Assembly: GCA_013399875.1 (NCBI GenBank)
Contig: VXAZ01002122.1
Location: 18,519-82,518 of the forward strand
Length of the DNA stretch: 64,000 nucleotides
Direction: 5' to 3'
From: Gymnorhina tibicen
Lineage: Eukaryota > Chordata > Aves > Passeriformes > Artamidae
The notes beneath the pieces are model-generated. The model was not told the DNA's origin. It searched no databases and saw only the letters and a list, made by a program, of their open reading frames with translations. The position numbers and the translations under genes are program-made. This document shows positions 1-29,740 of the stretch, piece by piece (position 1 is the first letter of the stretch; each line of letters starts with the position of its first letter).

Positions 1-184
1 CAACTGCTCTGTCTTCTTGATTTTGACTCCTCCTTCTAACACTGATCTGGAGGTTACTACCTGTGGTAACCTGTTCCTGTCAACACAAGTCAAGCAGCAT
101 CTAGGATCAGGGAGAGGGAAATTTCTGTGGTGAGAGGACCTTCACCTCACTGCATTTCATATCCTTTTTAAAGCCACCACCTAC

Positions 185-17907
<17,723 letters not shown>

Positions 17908-20900
17908 CTGTAAAAAAGGAAAGCACTGTGTCATTGTCTTGGTCAGCTGCCGTGTACTTTGCTAAAAAGCATCTGATCAAAACCAAAACCAAGCAGAAGG
18001 ACCACAATTCCTCCTCCTCCTTCCTTCCTTGCCCCAAGCAAATTTTTATGAATTAAGACTGTTCTATCACTGAGAGGCCACACTTACCCTAATGAGTTCA
18101 GAATACACAGAAAAGGCACACAAGGAAAATTTAGAAATAGTGCTGCTTCCCAGAGGAGAGAGGGAAAGGAATGTCAATTTTCTCTTCTACCTGGGATACT
18201 GGTACCAGGTCAAGGCCACAGATTCTGCCCTGAATGAGCCTTCATTCCCTCTGAACATCGTAAATGAAAACCAGGAGCATGTGCAGCTCCCACTGCCATG
18301 GGCTGCACAGATCCAAAGGAACCTCTCCTTCAGGGAATGTCCTCTTTCCAGGAACAGGAAATGTAATGCTAAACTTCCCAACACAGATGATGAATGTCAG
18401 TATGAGCACAAGCACAGAAGAACCAGATGATGGCTGAGTGCTGCACAAACATCTGTCTGCATTAAACATCCTCTGACAGAGGTTGATGTTGATGGCGTGC
18501 TTGGATGCTGCCTGGAGAAGGATAATTAAAGTTTCCTTCACAATGTCCAACTCATTAGCAGCCTTCCTTTCTGCCCAAGAGATAACAGTAATTCATTTAA
18601 GCCCTCTCGCCTTTCTCTGCATTGCCAGCCCTATACTTTCTTTCCTGGTAGATCCTGCTCACTTAAGCCATCTTAGGGAAAGTAATGGGATTTCATAGCA
18701 AAGAGATGAGCCCTAATTTCATTTAACTCAAGTAATTTAGTTGATAAATCTGGTATTTCTCGGGACTGGGAACTATCAGTGATGGGAACTCTCAGTTTGC
18801 TAGCAGCCAGCTCTAGGAAAGGATGACAACAGACTGTCCCAGAGGTCATTTGATGGCAAAAAGTCCCTTTCCAACACCACTTGTGGGTCTGCAAAGACAA
18901 GGTAGCTCCTTCAGCTTAGCTGGACACACATAGAATAGTGAGGACCTGTCCAGCATGGTATCAAGTCAGTTGGATACTGCACCAGAACTTTCCAGTTTCT
19001 CTGAGCAGACCCTTGAGGCTGGAAAAGTGAAATATAGAACCAGAACAAACAAGAAAAATTTACAATTCCACAAGGCTGATGCAAGTCTCATCCCTGTAAT
19101 TATCTACAGGGAAAAAGAGTAAAGAAGCAGCTCGCAGGAAGGTTTACAAGGCCTGAGCTCTGTTCCTGCTGTAATGAATCTCAGGAGTGTCTGGGAGATG
19201 GAGGTTTAACGTTGATTGAGAAGCCCATTCACGGTCAACTAAGTTTACACAGGTATAACACTAATCCCCATAAATACTGGATATACTAAGTGCTCTTACA
19301 AGCTGCTGAGGACAAGGACAGCAGGGCTGGGCTGCTTTTAGAGAAGAACATGGAAAGGAACTTGTTGCCATTTGAGAATAGTATCAGAGCATGAAGTTTT
19401 GGGAGGCAAAAACAATAGGCCAGGTCCTTGACTCTACACTGACTTTTGCTTCCTGTCAGTAATTCTCTATTCTCTCCAAAAATGTCACAACAGAATTTGA
19501 TGGTAGGATGAAGAAGTTTTCAGTTGAGATGAAGCATGAGCTCATCCTTTTCTCAGAAAGATTTGTAACAAAGTAATTATTTAACTCTTTTGAGACCCAG
19601 TACCTGTGGGAAAATATTCCAGGTCCTATACAACCCTGGTTGCCTTATACATCCAAATCCTAAGTATTCCTCCTCCTCTTCCGGTGGTAACAAATCTTTT
19701 GCCAACAGCTGACAACCCCAGGAATGCTCTTATTAGCAAAGGATACATTTTGTAGTGAGGATCTCTCTAACTGTTTCATTCAAAGAAACACTAACAGGCA
19801 AGTCAGCACAAGGGGACTCCCATAAATATTATGGAGAAGCTGGAAAACATTTACAATCTACCTGGATGGAATCCAAGACACTTCCCAAACACAAGGTCAT
19901 CCTAGGGAAAAAAACAACTCTCTTTTTGTCTCTTTACTCATTATTTTGTGAGGCTATCAAAAGAAGAGATCATCTTCAATATCTTCTTCTTTCAAAAGGT
20001 TTTCGAGTACAGAGGAAGATCTGTGTCTGTGGTCAAAAGCTTTCCCTGGAAATATTTATAAATCAGGAACTCCAGCATCTGACAATACCAGCAGCCTTAG
20101 CTAAGCCACCATCTAGTTTCTGACTGCAAACAGCATCAGAACTCCCACATAGTGTAAATTCAAAGGAAGAAAACCAGGGAAAGTGTTTGCATAATTGTGT
20201 GTGTGTACACATATGTATCTACACACACATAAATATATATATATCTCCCAAATAAATTACTCATTCTATAAGTCTATAACTGGACTGTTCCTGAAATTAG
20301 AGCTTTTTTTTTTTTTAATGTGGGGTATTCTCTCAGTTATACACTTCTAGTCCCTTCCCCAGTGCTACTACAGTTTTGTTTAATGCCATCTCAAGAGGAA
20401 ATGTTGTATATCACCACTTACATAAAAACGTATCACTTTAATCAATCGTGTATGTTAGCTTTTAACTGGATTATGGTCTTGTATCACACAGAAATGTGAA
20501 CAATGCCCAACTTACTATTTCTATATTATTCTATTATAGTTCTGCAAGGCAATTCCCTCTCTCCAGTCCTCATGCTTCCTCCTTTCATTAGCCATCATCA
20601 CCCTTAATTCCCTTTATTTCTCCTGCTCAGATTTTTTAAGATTTGGTGAGGCGTGGAGCAAAAGTACTTGAGGGGCAAACATGGAACTGATGGCATTTCC
20701 CCTGGGTCACTTTTGCCAGACCTAAGAAGAGGCACCTCAACACCCCACATTAAGCCTTGATTACTTCAAAAGGAAAGTATCAGGAATAGAGAGTTTTCTG
20801 TTCAAATACTGGGGCTTCAACTCTTCAACTCAGTCCTCAAAACACACTTGCAGTCGTAAAACAAAACTCAGTAATACAATATTCTAAACCACCTCCATTA

Positions 20901-21879
20901 AATCACCTTGGCCAATATTTGCCAGAGAATAGTAATTCTTAGTGGTTTTAATCAATTAACTCTGTCAGGGTTTAATACAGAGCAGTTTTAGTTTTGTATT
21001 AGTGAAATTCAACATTTAAGGCTATATCTTTCTTAGTGACTGCTTCATTAGCTAGCACTGCACACAAAGCAGTGCTCTGCCTACTCAGATTGTAAAAAAC
21101 AAATAAATGAATGAATGAAATGAAATAAGAATACAGAGATGGTGGCAAAACAATGAGGTATTTCTGAAAGCAATGTGACTTGCTTAAAATTAACTACTCT
21201 ATAAATAAAGACAGCACTGCTTTTATAAAACAAAATCCACCAGATATGTCACTATTTTTAATAGATGTACTTGAAAATCTAAGGGAGCAGTGTCACAGCC
21301 TCAGCACCAACCTGCCTTTGCTGGGAGCAGGGGACAGAAGGACACTGTTTACACTTCAATACAATGTGCTAATTTGAAACAACTGAACAGCTGATCCATA
21401 CCTTAACAGCGTTCAACATTGCCGTGGCATCCATAAATCAAACAATTCATAGAGTATTTTTGTGCAGTATAAACAGAGAAGTTGCCTATGGCTGCAGTAT
21501 TGCTTTGTATGCAAAAGAGAGAATTCTGTTAAAAAATAAACAAAACCGTGTAACCACTTTACACACAGACACGTCTTTCTAGTAAGCTTCTGAAGTTTGA
21601 TCCTAGATTTTAATGCATCCATAAGCAAACTGTGGAAAGGAAGCAGATGTTAAGAGAACTGCAATTAAAAATAGTCAGAGATGATTCTCAGTTTGCCTGT
21701 AGTTTTCTTGTCCCTCTATGCACAGCATAACCCCCACTCCAGAATTCATTCAACTGATAAGACACCATTTGAAACAAAAAAATAATAAAAAAGGAATTGA
21801 AATTTCAATCGCTATTCTTGAGGCAGGTGGGGTGAGCTCAGGAAGCATCCCCTGACCTTTCCCACATGATACGTCCCCG
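17908..21879 (-). other. Presumed ZMYM4 5' intron
   Basis: AT-rich, no coding signal and no CR1 copy seen; it holds one compound microsatellite near 20.2 kb. Confidence 0.6.
20195..20245 (+). repeat. GT/CA/TA dinucleotide microsatellite
   Basis: tgtgtgtgtgta, then acacacacat, then tatatatatat: an imperfect compound microsatellite. Confidence 0.85.
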
Positions 21880-22270
21880 GCAGGGATGCCAGGCAGGCAG
21901 CCAACCGCGCTGCACCCCTGCCACCGGAAAACTCCGCGGCACGCGCAGAATTACGCAGCGGGTCCTGCCGGAGCTGCTTCCCACTGAAACACAGCCAGCC
22001 CTACGGATTCATACCTTCGGAGCACCTGGGGAGGGAAGATAGAGGGTAACAAAGAGCCAGGCTGCTGCAGATACCTGCCACAGGAAAAGAAGGGCTGCGG
22101 CAGGAAGAGAACCCGGCGGGGTCACAGCCATAGAGCCGAGCGCGGCCGGGCCGGCAGAGCCCCCCCTAGCCGGCTCCGGGACCCCCGCCACCGCTGGGGA
22201 CAGGGCACCTTCCCGCCTGGGAACGGCCACAGAGTCCCTCTGGGGAGAGGGAGAGCGTGAGCTCGGCAGG
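21880..22270. promoter_or_regulatory. CpG-rich patch, possible ZMYM4 promoter
   Basis: GC-rich sequence with many CpG (for example ccgcggcacgcgcag and gagcgcggccgggccgg) in otherwise AT-rich DNA. Placed upstream of the ZMYM4 exons it could be a promoter for that gene on the minus strand. Confidence 0.45.
22015..22131 (-). CDS. Candidate alternative 5' exon of ZMYM4 in a CpG-rich patch
   Basis: In a CpG-rich patch 4.1 kb upstream of the first mapped ZMYM4 exon, an ATG (22131-22129) is followed by 39 open codons to a donor CCGAAG|GTATGA; a second possible donor, CAG|GTATCT, lies inside. Both leave phase 0, as the 17907 exon requires. The encoded peptide (MAVTPPGSLPAAALLFLW...) is hydrophobic and unlike the N-terminus of ZMYM4 as I recall it. 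It may be a non-coding first exon or chance. Confidence 0.25.
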
Positions 22271-22931
22271 TTGAGTGTCTCTGAGGCTTCCCTGAGCCAT
22301 GCTGAACGCTTGAAAAGATTATTTTTAATCTAGTCTAAGGGTAATACAGTGGAGATGGTGATGGGAGTTTTTAAAGGCAAATCCCAAACAAGCTCCAGTA
22401 CATGTAAAAAAGCAGGCATTTCCCAGCTGCTTGTGGCTCCCTATATTCTGTTCAAGAAATACAGTTTTACCTTGCATCTCACTTACACATCTTCAATTTT
22501 TAAGTGTCAGGACAGATTTAGGCATGTGCTGCTCCCCTCTCATTTCTGCATTTTAAGAATTCTGGGCGATTCACCAGAGATCACAGGGAGCAGTTCAGCG
22601 TGGAAGTTTATCGTCCCTTTCTGCCACCAGGTTCTTCTGATATTCCTGAGCTTTTGGAATATTCACAGGCCGGTTCCAAACAAACCTGATAGTTTCCATA
22701 CCCACCCAGCATGCACACAGAACCTGCACACTGTTACCAATATATATGGGGCCAAGAAGAATCTGTCAAACACACAGGTAGTCACAGCGAGCCTTATTTT
22801 TTCTGGAATATTGGTGGGTTTAATCTATATCTACAAAAACCACAGGGGGATCCAAGCCCTTCTCCCATTCACCTACGAAATCATGGATTTGAGAAGGAAG
22901 CAGCTCCACATGGGAATCAGCTCCACCTTGC

Positions 22932-23150
22932 AATCACAGAATCCCAGACTGGTTTGGGTTGGAAGGGACCTTAAAGACCATCTTGTTTCAAACACTGCCA
23001 GGGGCAGGAACACCCTCCACTATCCCAGGTTGCTCCAAGCCCCATCCAACCTGGCCTTGGACACTTCCAGGGATCCAGGGGCAGCCACAGCTGCTCTGGG
23101 CAACCTGTGCCAGGGCTTCACTACCCTCACAGGGAAGAATTTCTCCCTAA
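22932..23150 (-). repeat. CR1 LINE fragment
   Basis: Reverse-oriented CR1 (aatcacagaatcccagactg, ggttggaagggacctt). Confidence 0.92.
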
Positions 23151-25517
23151 TATTTGTTACTAACAAATTTCCTTGCAATGGTCTTTGCAAAGACACCAGA
23201 TTTTGATGTGCTGATCTTTGGGCTTTGCATATTAAGAAACACACACAGACACAAACTACACAGCAAGCAAACAAACCAAGACATCCACAAGAAAGACTTT
23301 CTTTTCAAACAAAGAACTTCTTCCCTCAAAACCTCACCCCTGGCTCTGCGCTGAACTTCTCTGCTGCTGGTAAGACACAACCAACCACTAAGGCTGGGAT
23401 TTTGCTTACACTAAGGCTGTAAACAAGCTGAAATAAAAATAATTCCATTTTCTCACAGCATAAGGCAGGAAAACTAAAAGGAAATTACAAGGATGTAAAA
23501 ATCCCCAATGTCAGAGCAGGGTCTGTGTCACAGTGTGTACGTTTATGCTGTGATACTCAGTAGCTACTTACTCCAAACTAAGTGTTTTAGTTCAGCTACA
23601 TATTTTAGCTTATTCAACAAGCAGGCCAGCACTGCCCAGATCACAAATGTGTACTTTTGGCCAAAGCTTTCAAAAGTATGGCTAGTGATTATGTTCTGCA
23701 AGGCATGGAATCTCCTTAATTCCATCTAGCTCAGAAGCTGAACAGCTCATTAAGAGAGAGCCATCACCGTGGCTTTTAGGGAAAGCCAGTCCGTGGAATA
23801 CTACAAAGAAGTACCAAGGGTGACAATCCAGGGTGGAGGAGCAGCACTAGGAAGATCACTCAGGAAGATTTCAGGAAGATCACTCTACTCAATGTCTCTT
23901 CCAGTAGGATGATTAACTATGTTAGTAATTAGTTGCTACTAGCTATATTACTAATAGGAGGAAAGAAACCCCAACCCACTGCAAATTAATTTTTAAAGAG
24001 AGTGAACTGTCTGAACCTGAAGTTCTCGGCTTGTCATTAGAATCTGTCCTCAATTAATAAACCCACAAGGTAGTTTTGTGCACAAACTGGGAAAATTTAC
24101 AACTGTAGCACCGTTTGCTTATTGACAAATACAGCAGGACCATCTCCTGCCCAGCCTGGTTTGTGTTCCCAGCCCCACACTGGTGACTCGGCCCAGCTCC
24201 AGCAGGTACTGCAAGTCCTTTCCCTTCTCCTAAGAGTTCAGTGCCAACAGCAATCGATGGTGCAAATGGGAGAGCCTGGAGGTACATCCAATTCTCTCTA
24301 TTTCAGTATTTCTGTCCTTAAAGAAACAAAATATCTACTTCATGTTTCAAAGTACCTTCCTGACTCTGGCTCCCTTTTTGCCTTTTCCACAATTAAACAC
24401 AATAAAATCCTGTTAACAGCCTGCATTAACTGTACTTCAAAAAGCTTTCTGAGCAAACAGCACCATTTAAAGATGAATTTCAATACAGATGAAATCTTTT
24501 CATGTATTTTCAACGCTTTTAAGAAATATCAAGATTCACAAAAGTACACAAATAAGTTATTAAAAAAATAATAATAAAAAAGGAAGTACTCCAAAATGTC
24601 TCCTGTGGGAATAACTCTGTATAGTTGTGCTAATTCTGTTTCAAGTTCTTCTCACCTAAATTTAGACAACTAAACATTAGTTTATTAGGGTAATGATTCA
24701 GGTTTCCTCTCTTTCCAAAGGAAATTAAGGAATTCTGGCACCAGCAATTTATCCTACCTCGGGACTGTGGACCAGCTCTCAAAACAGAAAAGGACCAAAT
24801 GTAGAAGTAAAATCTTGGCTTTGTCACCAAGCATCTGATGTATTAAACTTTGGTTATAACAACAACTGGTTATCATACATTTTTTACTAAAAAATTCAAA
24901 GGCATTAAACACAACACACTTTATCTAATGTAGAGGTAACCCCTATAATACTTCAAGCTACTTTTAAAATTAAACAAATTTATCTAAAGCAGTAGGAAAC
25001 ACGGTAAGCAAAAGTAAATACATTACCATCATTCTTCAATCAGTAGTTACAGAAAGGACAGACACATCACATAATTTTTGGATCAATACCTATTTGGTAA
25101 AGCAAGTTGCAATCTCTTGAACTTTTTGTTTCCCTTGAAATTGCTGAGGAGCACTTCCAGAGGAAAAGAGAGTGGCACTACAGGCAGAGCACAGGCTAAG
25201 AGGATGGACGCTGAGAGCACCCCCAATTCTGCTGACATGTCCTCAGTGAAATAGTCTCTGCTGCAGAAACCTTCATTGAAGAGTTTAGATCATCCCAGAG
25301 AACAAGTGTTACAAGCAACAGCATGAGTGAGGTCCAAGAGCTCTTAGGCCTTTACCACACTCATGGAATGGATGATGGAAATCATCTGAACTGAGTCAGT
25401 CATTGACAGAAAACCTTGAAGTTCGTGAGAGAAAACTTCCTATAAAACTTATTTAGAGAAAGGCCAACAGCAGTTGGAATGTCTGGAAAGGATGATGGGA
25501 TACAAGAGTCATCAACC

Positions 25518-25580
25518 ATAGAATCACAGGATGGTTTGGATTGGAAGGGATTGGAAAGATCATCCAGTTCCAACCCCAAA
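25518..25580 (-). repeat. Short CR1 fragment
   Basis: atagaatcacaggatggttt and ttggaagggattggaaag, followed at once by unrelated sequence. Confidence 0.8.
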
Positions 25581-27254
25581 TGAGAGAAAAGTTGAGATAA
25601 CCACTTCAAGAACATTGCGAGTGATTTCAGAATTAAATTCCATGATCCTAATCACGCAAAGGGCCTTGAAGGGGGCACAAAGAGATGACTTAACTTTCTG
25701 TATTTTACACAATGTGAAAAGTCTTAATGTGAACATCTGAGATCCATTATGCTCACTTGTTGAAAGAGAATTCAAAGATTCTGACATCAAAACATCCTTT
25801 GAGAGGTGCACAAGCCTTGGCAGAGAAACATTTTCATCATCTTTGTACCATTCTGGAGTAATTCAGCAACAAAACTCTCTAAATTAGATTATCTCCTTCA
25901 ATTTTTAATTACAGTCATGCAAAATTAAAAATCTTTTGCAAACACCTGTTTTATTGATGTGGACACCCAAGTGTTCACCTGTTCACGCCAAATTAATTTC
26001 CGGGAGAGAGCTTGAGTGTCAAATTTCAGCACAGCCCAAATTGTCTTGTCTAGTCCAAGGGGTTATAGAGAACAGTTGGAAATAAATGAATATTCCAGTC
26101 AAAACAATTAACTGTTCAAGACAATGATATTATATACAAACTAAAGTTGAATTGCCATAAATATTTTTATAAACTACATAAAAACATACTAGCAGACACC
26201 TTTCAAGTTAATATTGAACTTATGTAGTAAATTTGAAAGTTAAATATGATAAATGTTTTCCTTAGCATATACAACAGTTTTGATTTAGGGCAGAAATTAA
26301 CCTGCTCTAAAACAATTCAGCCATTAAGACTTAACAAAAAACTATTAAAAATCAAATTATGCAAACTTCTGTCAGTCTTAGACTGGCAAAAACTTCATTC
26401 TTTAGTTTGTTGCTCATTCATGGATGGAGTTAAAAGATGGTGACTGCTTATCCATGGGATTTGCAACATGCCAGTTTCAGTGTATGTGCTTCTGGAATAA
26501 TTGCAGAAGATTCTAATACTGAAAAGAACAATTCTGAAAACACCACCAATTGCTAAGCTCCTGTCTGAAAAAATCATTAAATTAGTCTTTATTTTCTCTA
26601 CACAAAGGAAAGTCATTTTTATAAGAAATGCTTGTTATGCCTTAGGCACAAGACTTGGAAGAATCCAAAATCATGACCTCCTGTAGAATGGGAACTGGGC
26701 CACTGTGGGGAAGAGAACTGGAATATGCAGGTCTTCCATGACCTCATTAATTATTAGGAGATCTCTGTGTGCTGGATTTACAGTTTGCTAATCTCACTCT
26801 TCACAGGCTCCATCAGCCTTGGAGCAGCCCAGGATTCACTTCTCCCCATGTTCCTCAAGAACATCTTGGCACAAAACTGGCTTTGGGATGATGCCTCACT
26901 GGCAAGTTGTGTTTCCTCTTTCCTAACTTACTTGCCCAGGGCAACACCACTTTCCTGGATCATTCCTAAATTTTGCTGAAGAAGCTCTCTGCCAACAGCA
27001 TGGGAAGCTTTCCATAACCTACAGGGACATGTGTATCAATAACTGCTGGAGACTTCCAGACTTGGCACCCAGGGAATAATTAGCCAACAGATAGAGAAAT
27101 TATTTTTCCTGAGCCCAGTGAAGATGATATTGACTGGATGATACTTGTTATTCCTCAGTGGATAACTGACAAGCTTCAGAAGAAAAAAGGCAATGTTCTC
27201 TTCTTCTTCAAGTGACACCAAGTAACTCTACAGATAAATGGAGCACGTCAGGGC

Positions 27255-27385
27255 AATGAGCACGAAGAGACCAGAGACATTAGGACAGACTGCACAACCT
27301 CTGAGCAACCTGCTCCAGCACTTGACTGCCTCATGGTGTAAAAGTGTTCCCTTATGTCCACTAACACTTGAATCACTGGCAATGA
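27255..27385 (-). repeat. Diverged CR1 fragment (tentative)
   Basis: gacagactgcacaacctct, gagcaacctgctccagcac and a 'tcatggtgtaaaagtgttc' type stretch resemble a more internal part of CR1. Confidence 0.45.
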
Positions 27386-27819
27386 AGTTTAATTCAAGAT
27401 TTCTCAATGTACCGTCCTACATGCTGCCACTTCCATTCAAACTTCTTGCAGCTAGCCAATATTTGATTCCTCCAAAGACCTGCATGTTTATGTACTATCT
27501 GTGAGCAACTCCACAAAATTCGTGCAGCCTGTAAATAAAGTGTTTGAAAGACATAGGTCTGAGAAATTCACAGATGTTCATTCCCTAACTGCAGAGTAGT
27601 CGGACATCTACACAACTCATCCAGTCAGACCCTGGGAGGTCATGTTCTGTTTGGTAATAATTAGTTGCACTGTAATCACAAGTTTCAAGTTCCTTGATAC
27701 AAATCCAGCAATTAAACTTCTCTCCCATGCACCAAGGGAAAACGTGAGCCTCTGCTCTTGTCTTTTCCCAAGGCTGGAGAATGGGAAAGCTTCTTCATCT
27801 TTGGGAAAAGGGAACTGGA

Positions 27820-27861
27820 CAGCTCAGTCTTGTAGTGGGCCAGCTCAGTCTTGTAGTGGGC
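27820..27861 (+). repeat. Perfect 21-bp tandem duplication
   Basis: cagctcagtcttgtagtggg plus c occurs twice in direct succession (27820-27840, 27841-27861) with no mismatch. Confidence 0.95.
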
Positions 27862-28078
27862 TATGGACTCTTCCACACAAGCACAAACATGACTTAACCT
27901 CATTCCTGGCAGAAAGCTTTCAACCAAACACTACATGTGTGCAGGAAAGAGGACTGGACTCACAGCAAGATTATTTTCAGCACTGCTTAAAACATTGACG
28001 CATGGTTCCTTCACAGCTACAAAGTATTGGCCACAAAGAACCTTTCACTGGTTTAAGAGATGAAGTAATTCTTCAAGT

Positions 28079-28135
28079 AAAGTTGGACTTGATCATCTTG
28101 GAGTGTTTTCCAACCTTAATGATTCTATGATTCCA
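28079..28135 (+). repeat. CR1 LINE 3' fragment
   Basis: agttggacttgatcatcttg then attctatgattcca, the 3' tail of CR1 in forward orientation. Confidence 0.8.
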
Positions 28136-28216
28136 AATAGATGAATATGGACATGTGCTTACAGACCGAGAGGTGACAATGATGGCCCAAGTTGTGACAA
28201 TGAAGGACCAAGAGCT

Positions 28217-28361
28217 GGGATGTGCATGGCTAAAGGTACTGGCACAAGGGTTACAGCCACGTCCTGGAAGGGGCATAGCTAATGGAAGTCACACAAGGGA
28301 TACAGGCAAGTCCTGGGATGGCCATGGCTATCAGAAGTCACACAACGGTTACAGCCTGAGC
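28217..28361 (+). repeat. 49-bp tandem repeat, three copies
   Basis: Units start at 28217, 28266 and 28315 with the shared core cacaagggttacag (variants). The third is a little shortened. Confidence 0.85.
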
Positions 28362-28529
28362 ACCCAAGAACTGGATGGTGCTGCCATCTTGACTCACTCT
28401 GGCCTGACATGGACAACTGAAATAAAGAGGAGCAGCAAGGACATCGTGCTTTAAACAAGAAGACGGACGGTAACGACAGCTCTTGGTTAGCTGTAAGTTT
28501 ACTATTTAAGTGATGCCAAGACGCTCATG

Positions 28530-29000
28530 GCGATGATGCCTGGACACTGTCCTGGGGGAGAGGAAGCTGAAGGGCCCCGAGGCCGGAGGGGCAGAGCTGC
28601 CGGCCTGGGGCCAGGCGGCTCGTGCGGCTCGGTGCCCCCGGGACCCCCGGCGGGGCCGCGCCTNNNNNNNNNNNNNNNNNNNNNNNNNNNNNNNNNNNNN
28701 NNNNNNNNNNNNNNNNNNNNNNNNNNNNNNNNNNNNNNNNNNNGGGACGCTCCGGGATCCCGCGGCGGGAGCGGCCCGGGAGCTCCGCGACCGTCACGGG
28801 GCTTCCAGTAGCGATAAGGGGGCGGTGACCTCGTGGTGTGGCTGCCAGCGCTGTCGCGGTGGCGGCAGGTGGTCGGTGGTTTCTTGGCTCCTCACGCGCC
28901 GCCGGGGTGAGGGCCCGCGCAGCGCGGCCAGGCCACAGCACCGCCCTCACGGCCTCGCGCCCCCATGGCGCCCACCTCACCTGCTCTGCTTCTTGTGCCT
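28530..29000. promoter_or_regulatory. CpG-rich patch with assembly gap, possible ZMYM4 first exon/promoter
   Basis: A second CpG-rich stretch interrupted by the N run at 28664-28743. It resembles a promoter island. A short first exon of ZMYM4 (about 13 codons in human) would fit in the gap or beside it, but none can be read. Confidence 0.45.
28664..28743. other. Assembly gap (N run)
   Basis: Eighty Ns flanked by very GC-rich sequence, so the break is probably a sequencing drop-out in a CpG island. Confidence 0.99.
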
Positions 29001-29217
29001 CTGCTGCGTCAGTCCTGAATTAATCCGTTTTGAATTAAGTAATTTTTTACTGAATTAAACATTTGTTGGTACTGTTGCAAAATGTGGAATATGTAAAAAT
29101 ATTCTTAAGGATGTTTTGTGATGTTTGACCCGTGTCTGCTTTCAAGCCTCATCAACAAGAAGGGAGATTTAATCCGTGGGATAAATAGCTGCTCACAATC
29201 TCTAAGTGATGTCCAGG

Positions 29218-29740
29218 TGTTAGAAAAATAAGTTGTTGTTGGCAGAGTTGCCTTGTTAAGGTTTAGGCCTGGACAAGCTTCATGATCTCAGACCTAGAGG
29301 GAGTTTAACAAAGCGTGGGGAGAAGGATGTGCCACTGATAGCGGATGCAGGGAATGCACAATTGATGGGCCACAAAGACATCTGGCAGAACTGCCAAGAT
29401 GAAGAAGAAATGAATAAACCCAACCTGGCAATTGTGCTGAATCAACTCCAGCTGGGTAAAGGGTAATTTTGGCAGGGGGAGATCACAACCGCCAAGTCAT
29501 GGGCCACTGACCCAAGAAACCGCCAACCCAAAAGAAGAGAACCACTGAGCATGGCACTAATTATCATGAGAAGCAAGAGAAACATTAACCAATAGAAGAT
29601 AGAACACTAATTAAAAGAGAACTATGTTAACTTCTAGCCAATGAACACTGATGGCTCATTATGAAAACATTTGAAATGTGTGAGATACAGGTTATTGAGT
29701 TTTTTATTGTGAGCAATGTCAGACATTCCCAGCACCCACA
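29218..29740 (+). mobile_element. Possible decayed solo LTR (tentative)
   Basis: A 520-bp block opening TGTTAGAAAA and closing in ...CCCACA, with CCAAT-like segments inside and T-rich sequence near its 3' end. No target duplication or internal retroviral genes are seen. Confidence 0.2.

Larger units (their letters stand above)
22271..28529. other. Non-coding interval between the two CpG patches
   Basis: Contains four CR1 fragments and two tandem repeats listed separately. The long open frames here are CR1-derived or chance. Confidence 0.6.

Noticed and set aside
1..110. Possible further ZMYM4 exon at the left edge
   Set aside because: An acceptor-like ttaccacag would give an open phase-1 read, but its peptide does not resemble ZMYM4 and the pyrimidine tract is poor.
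22349..23206. 285-codon open frame on the plus strand
   Set aside because: Its C-terminal part translates the CR1 copy at 22932-23150; similar peptides recur wherever CR1 occurs. The rest has no known domain.
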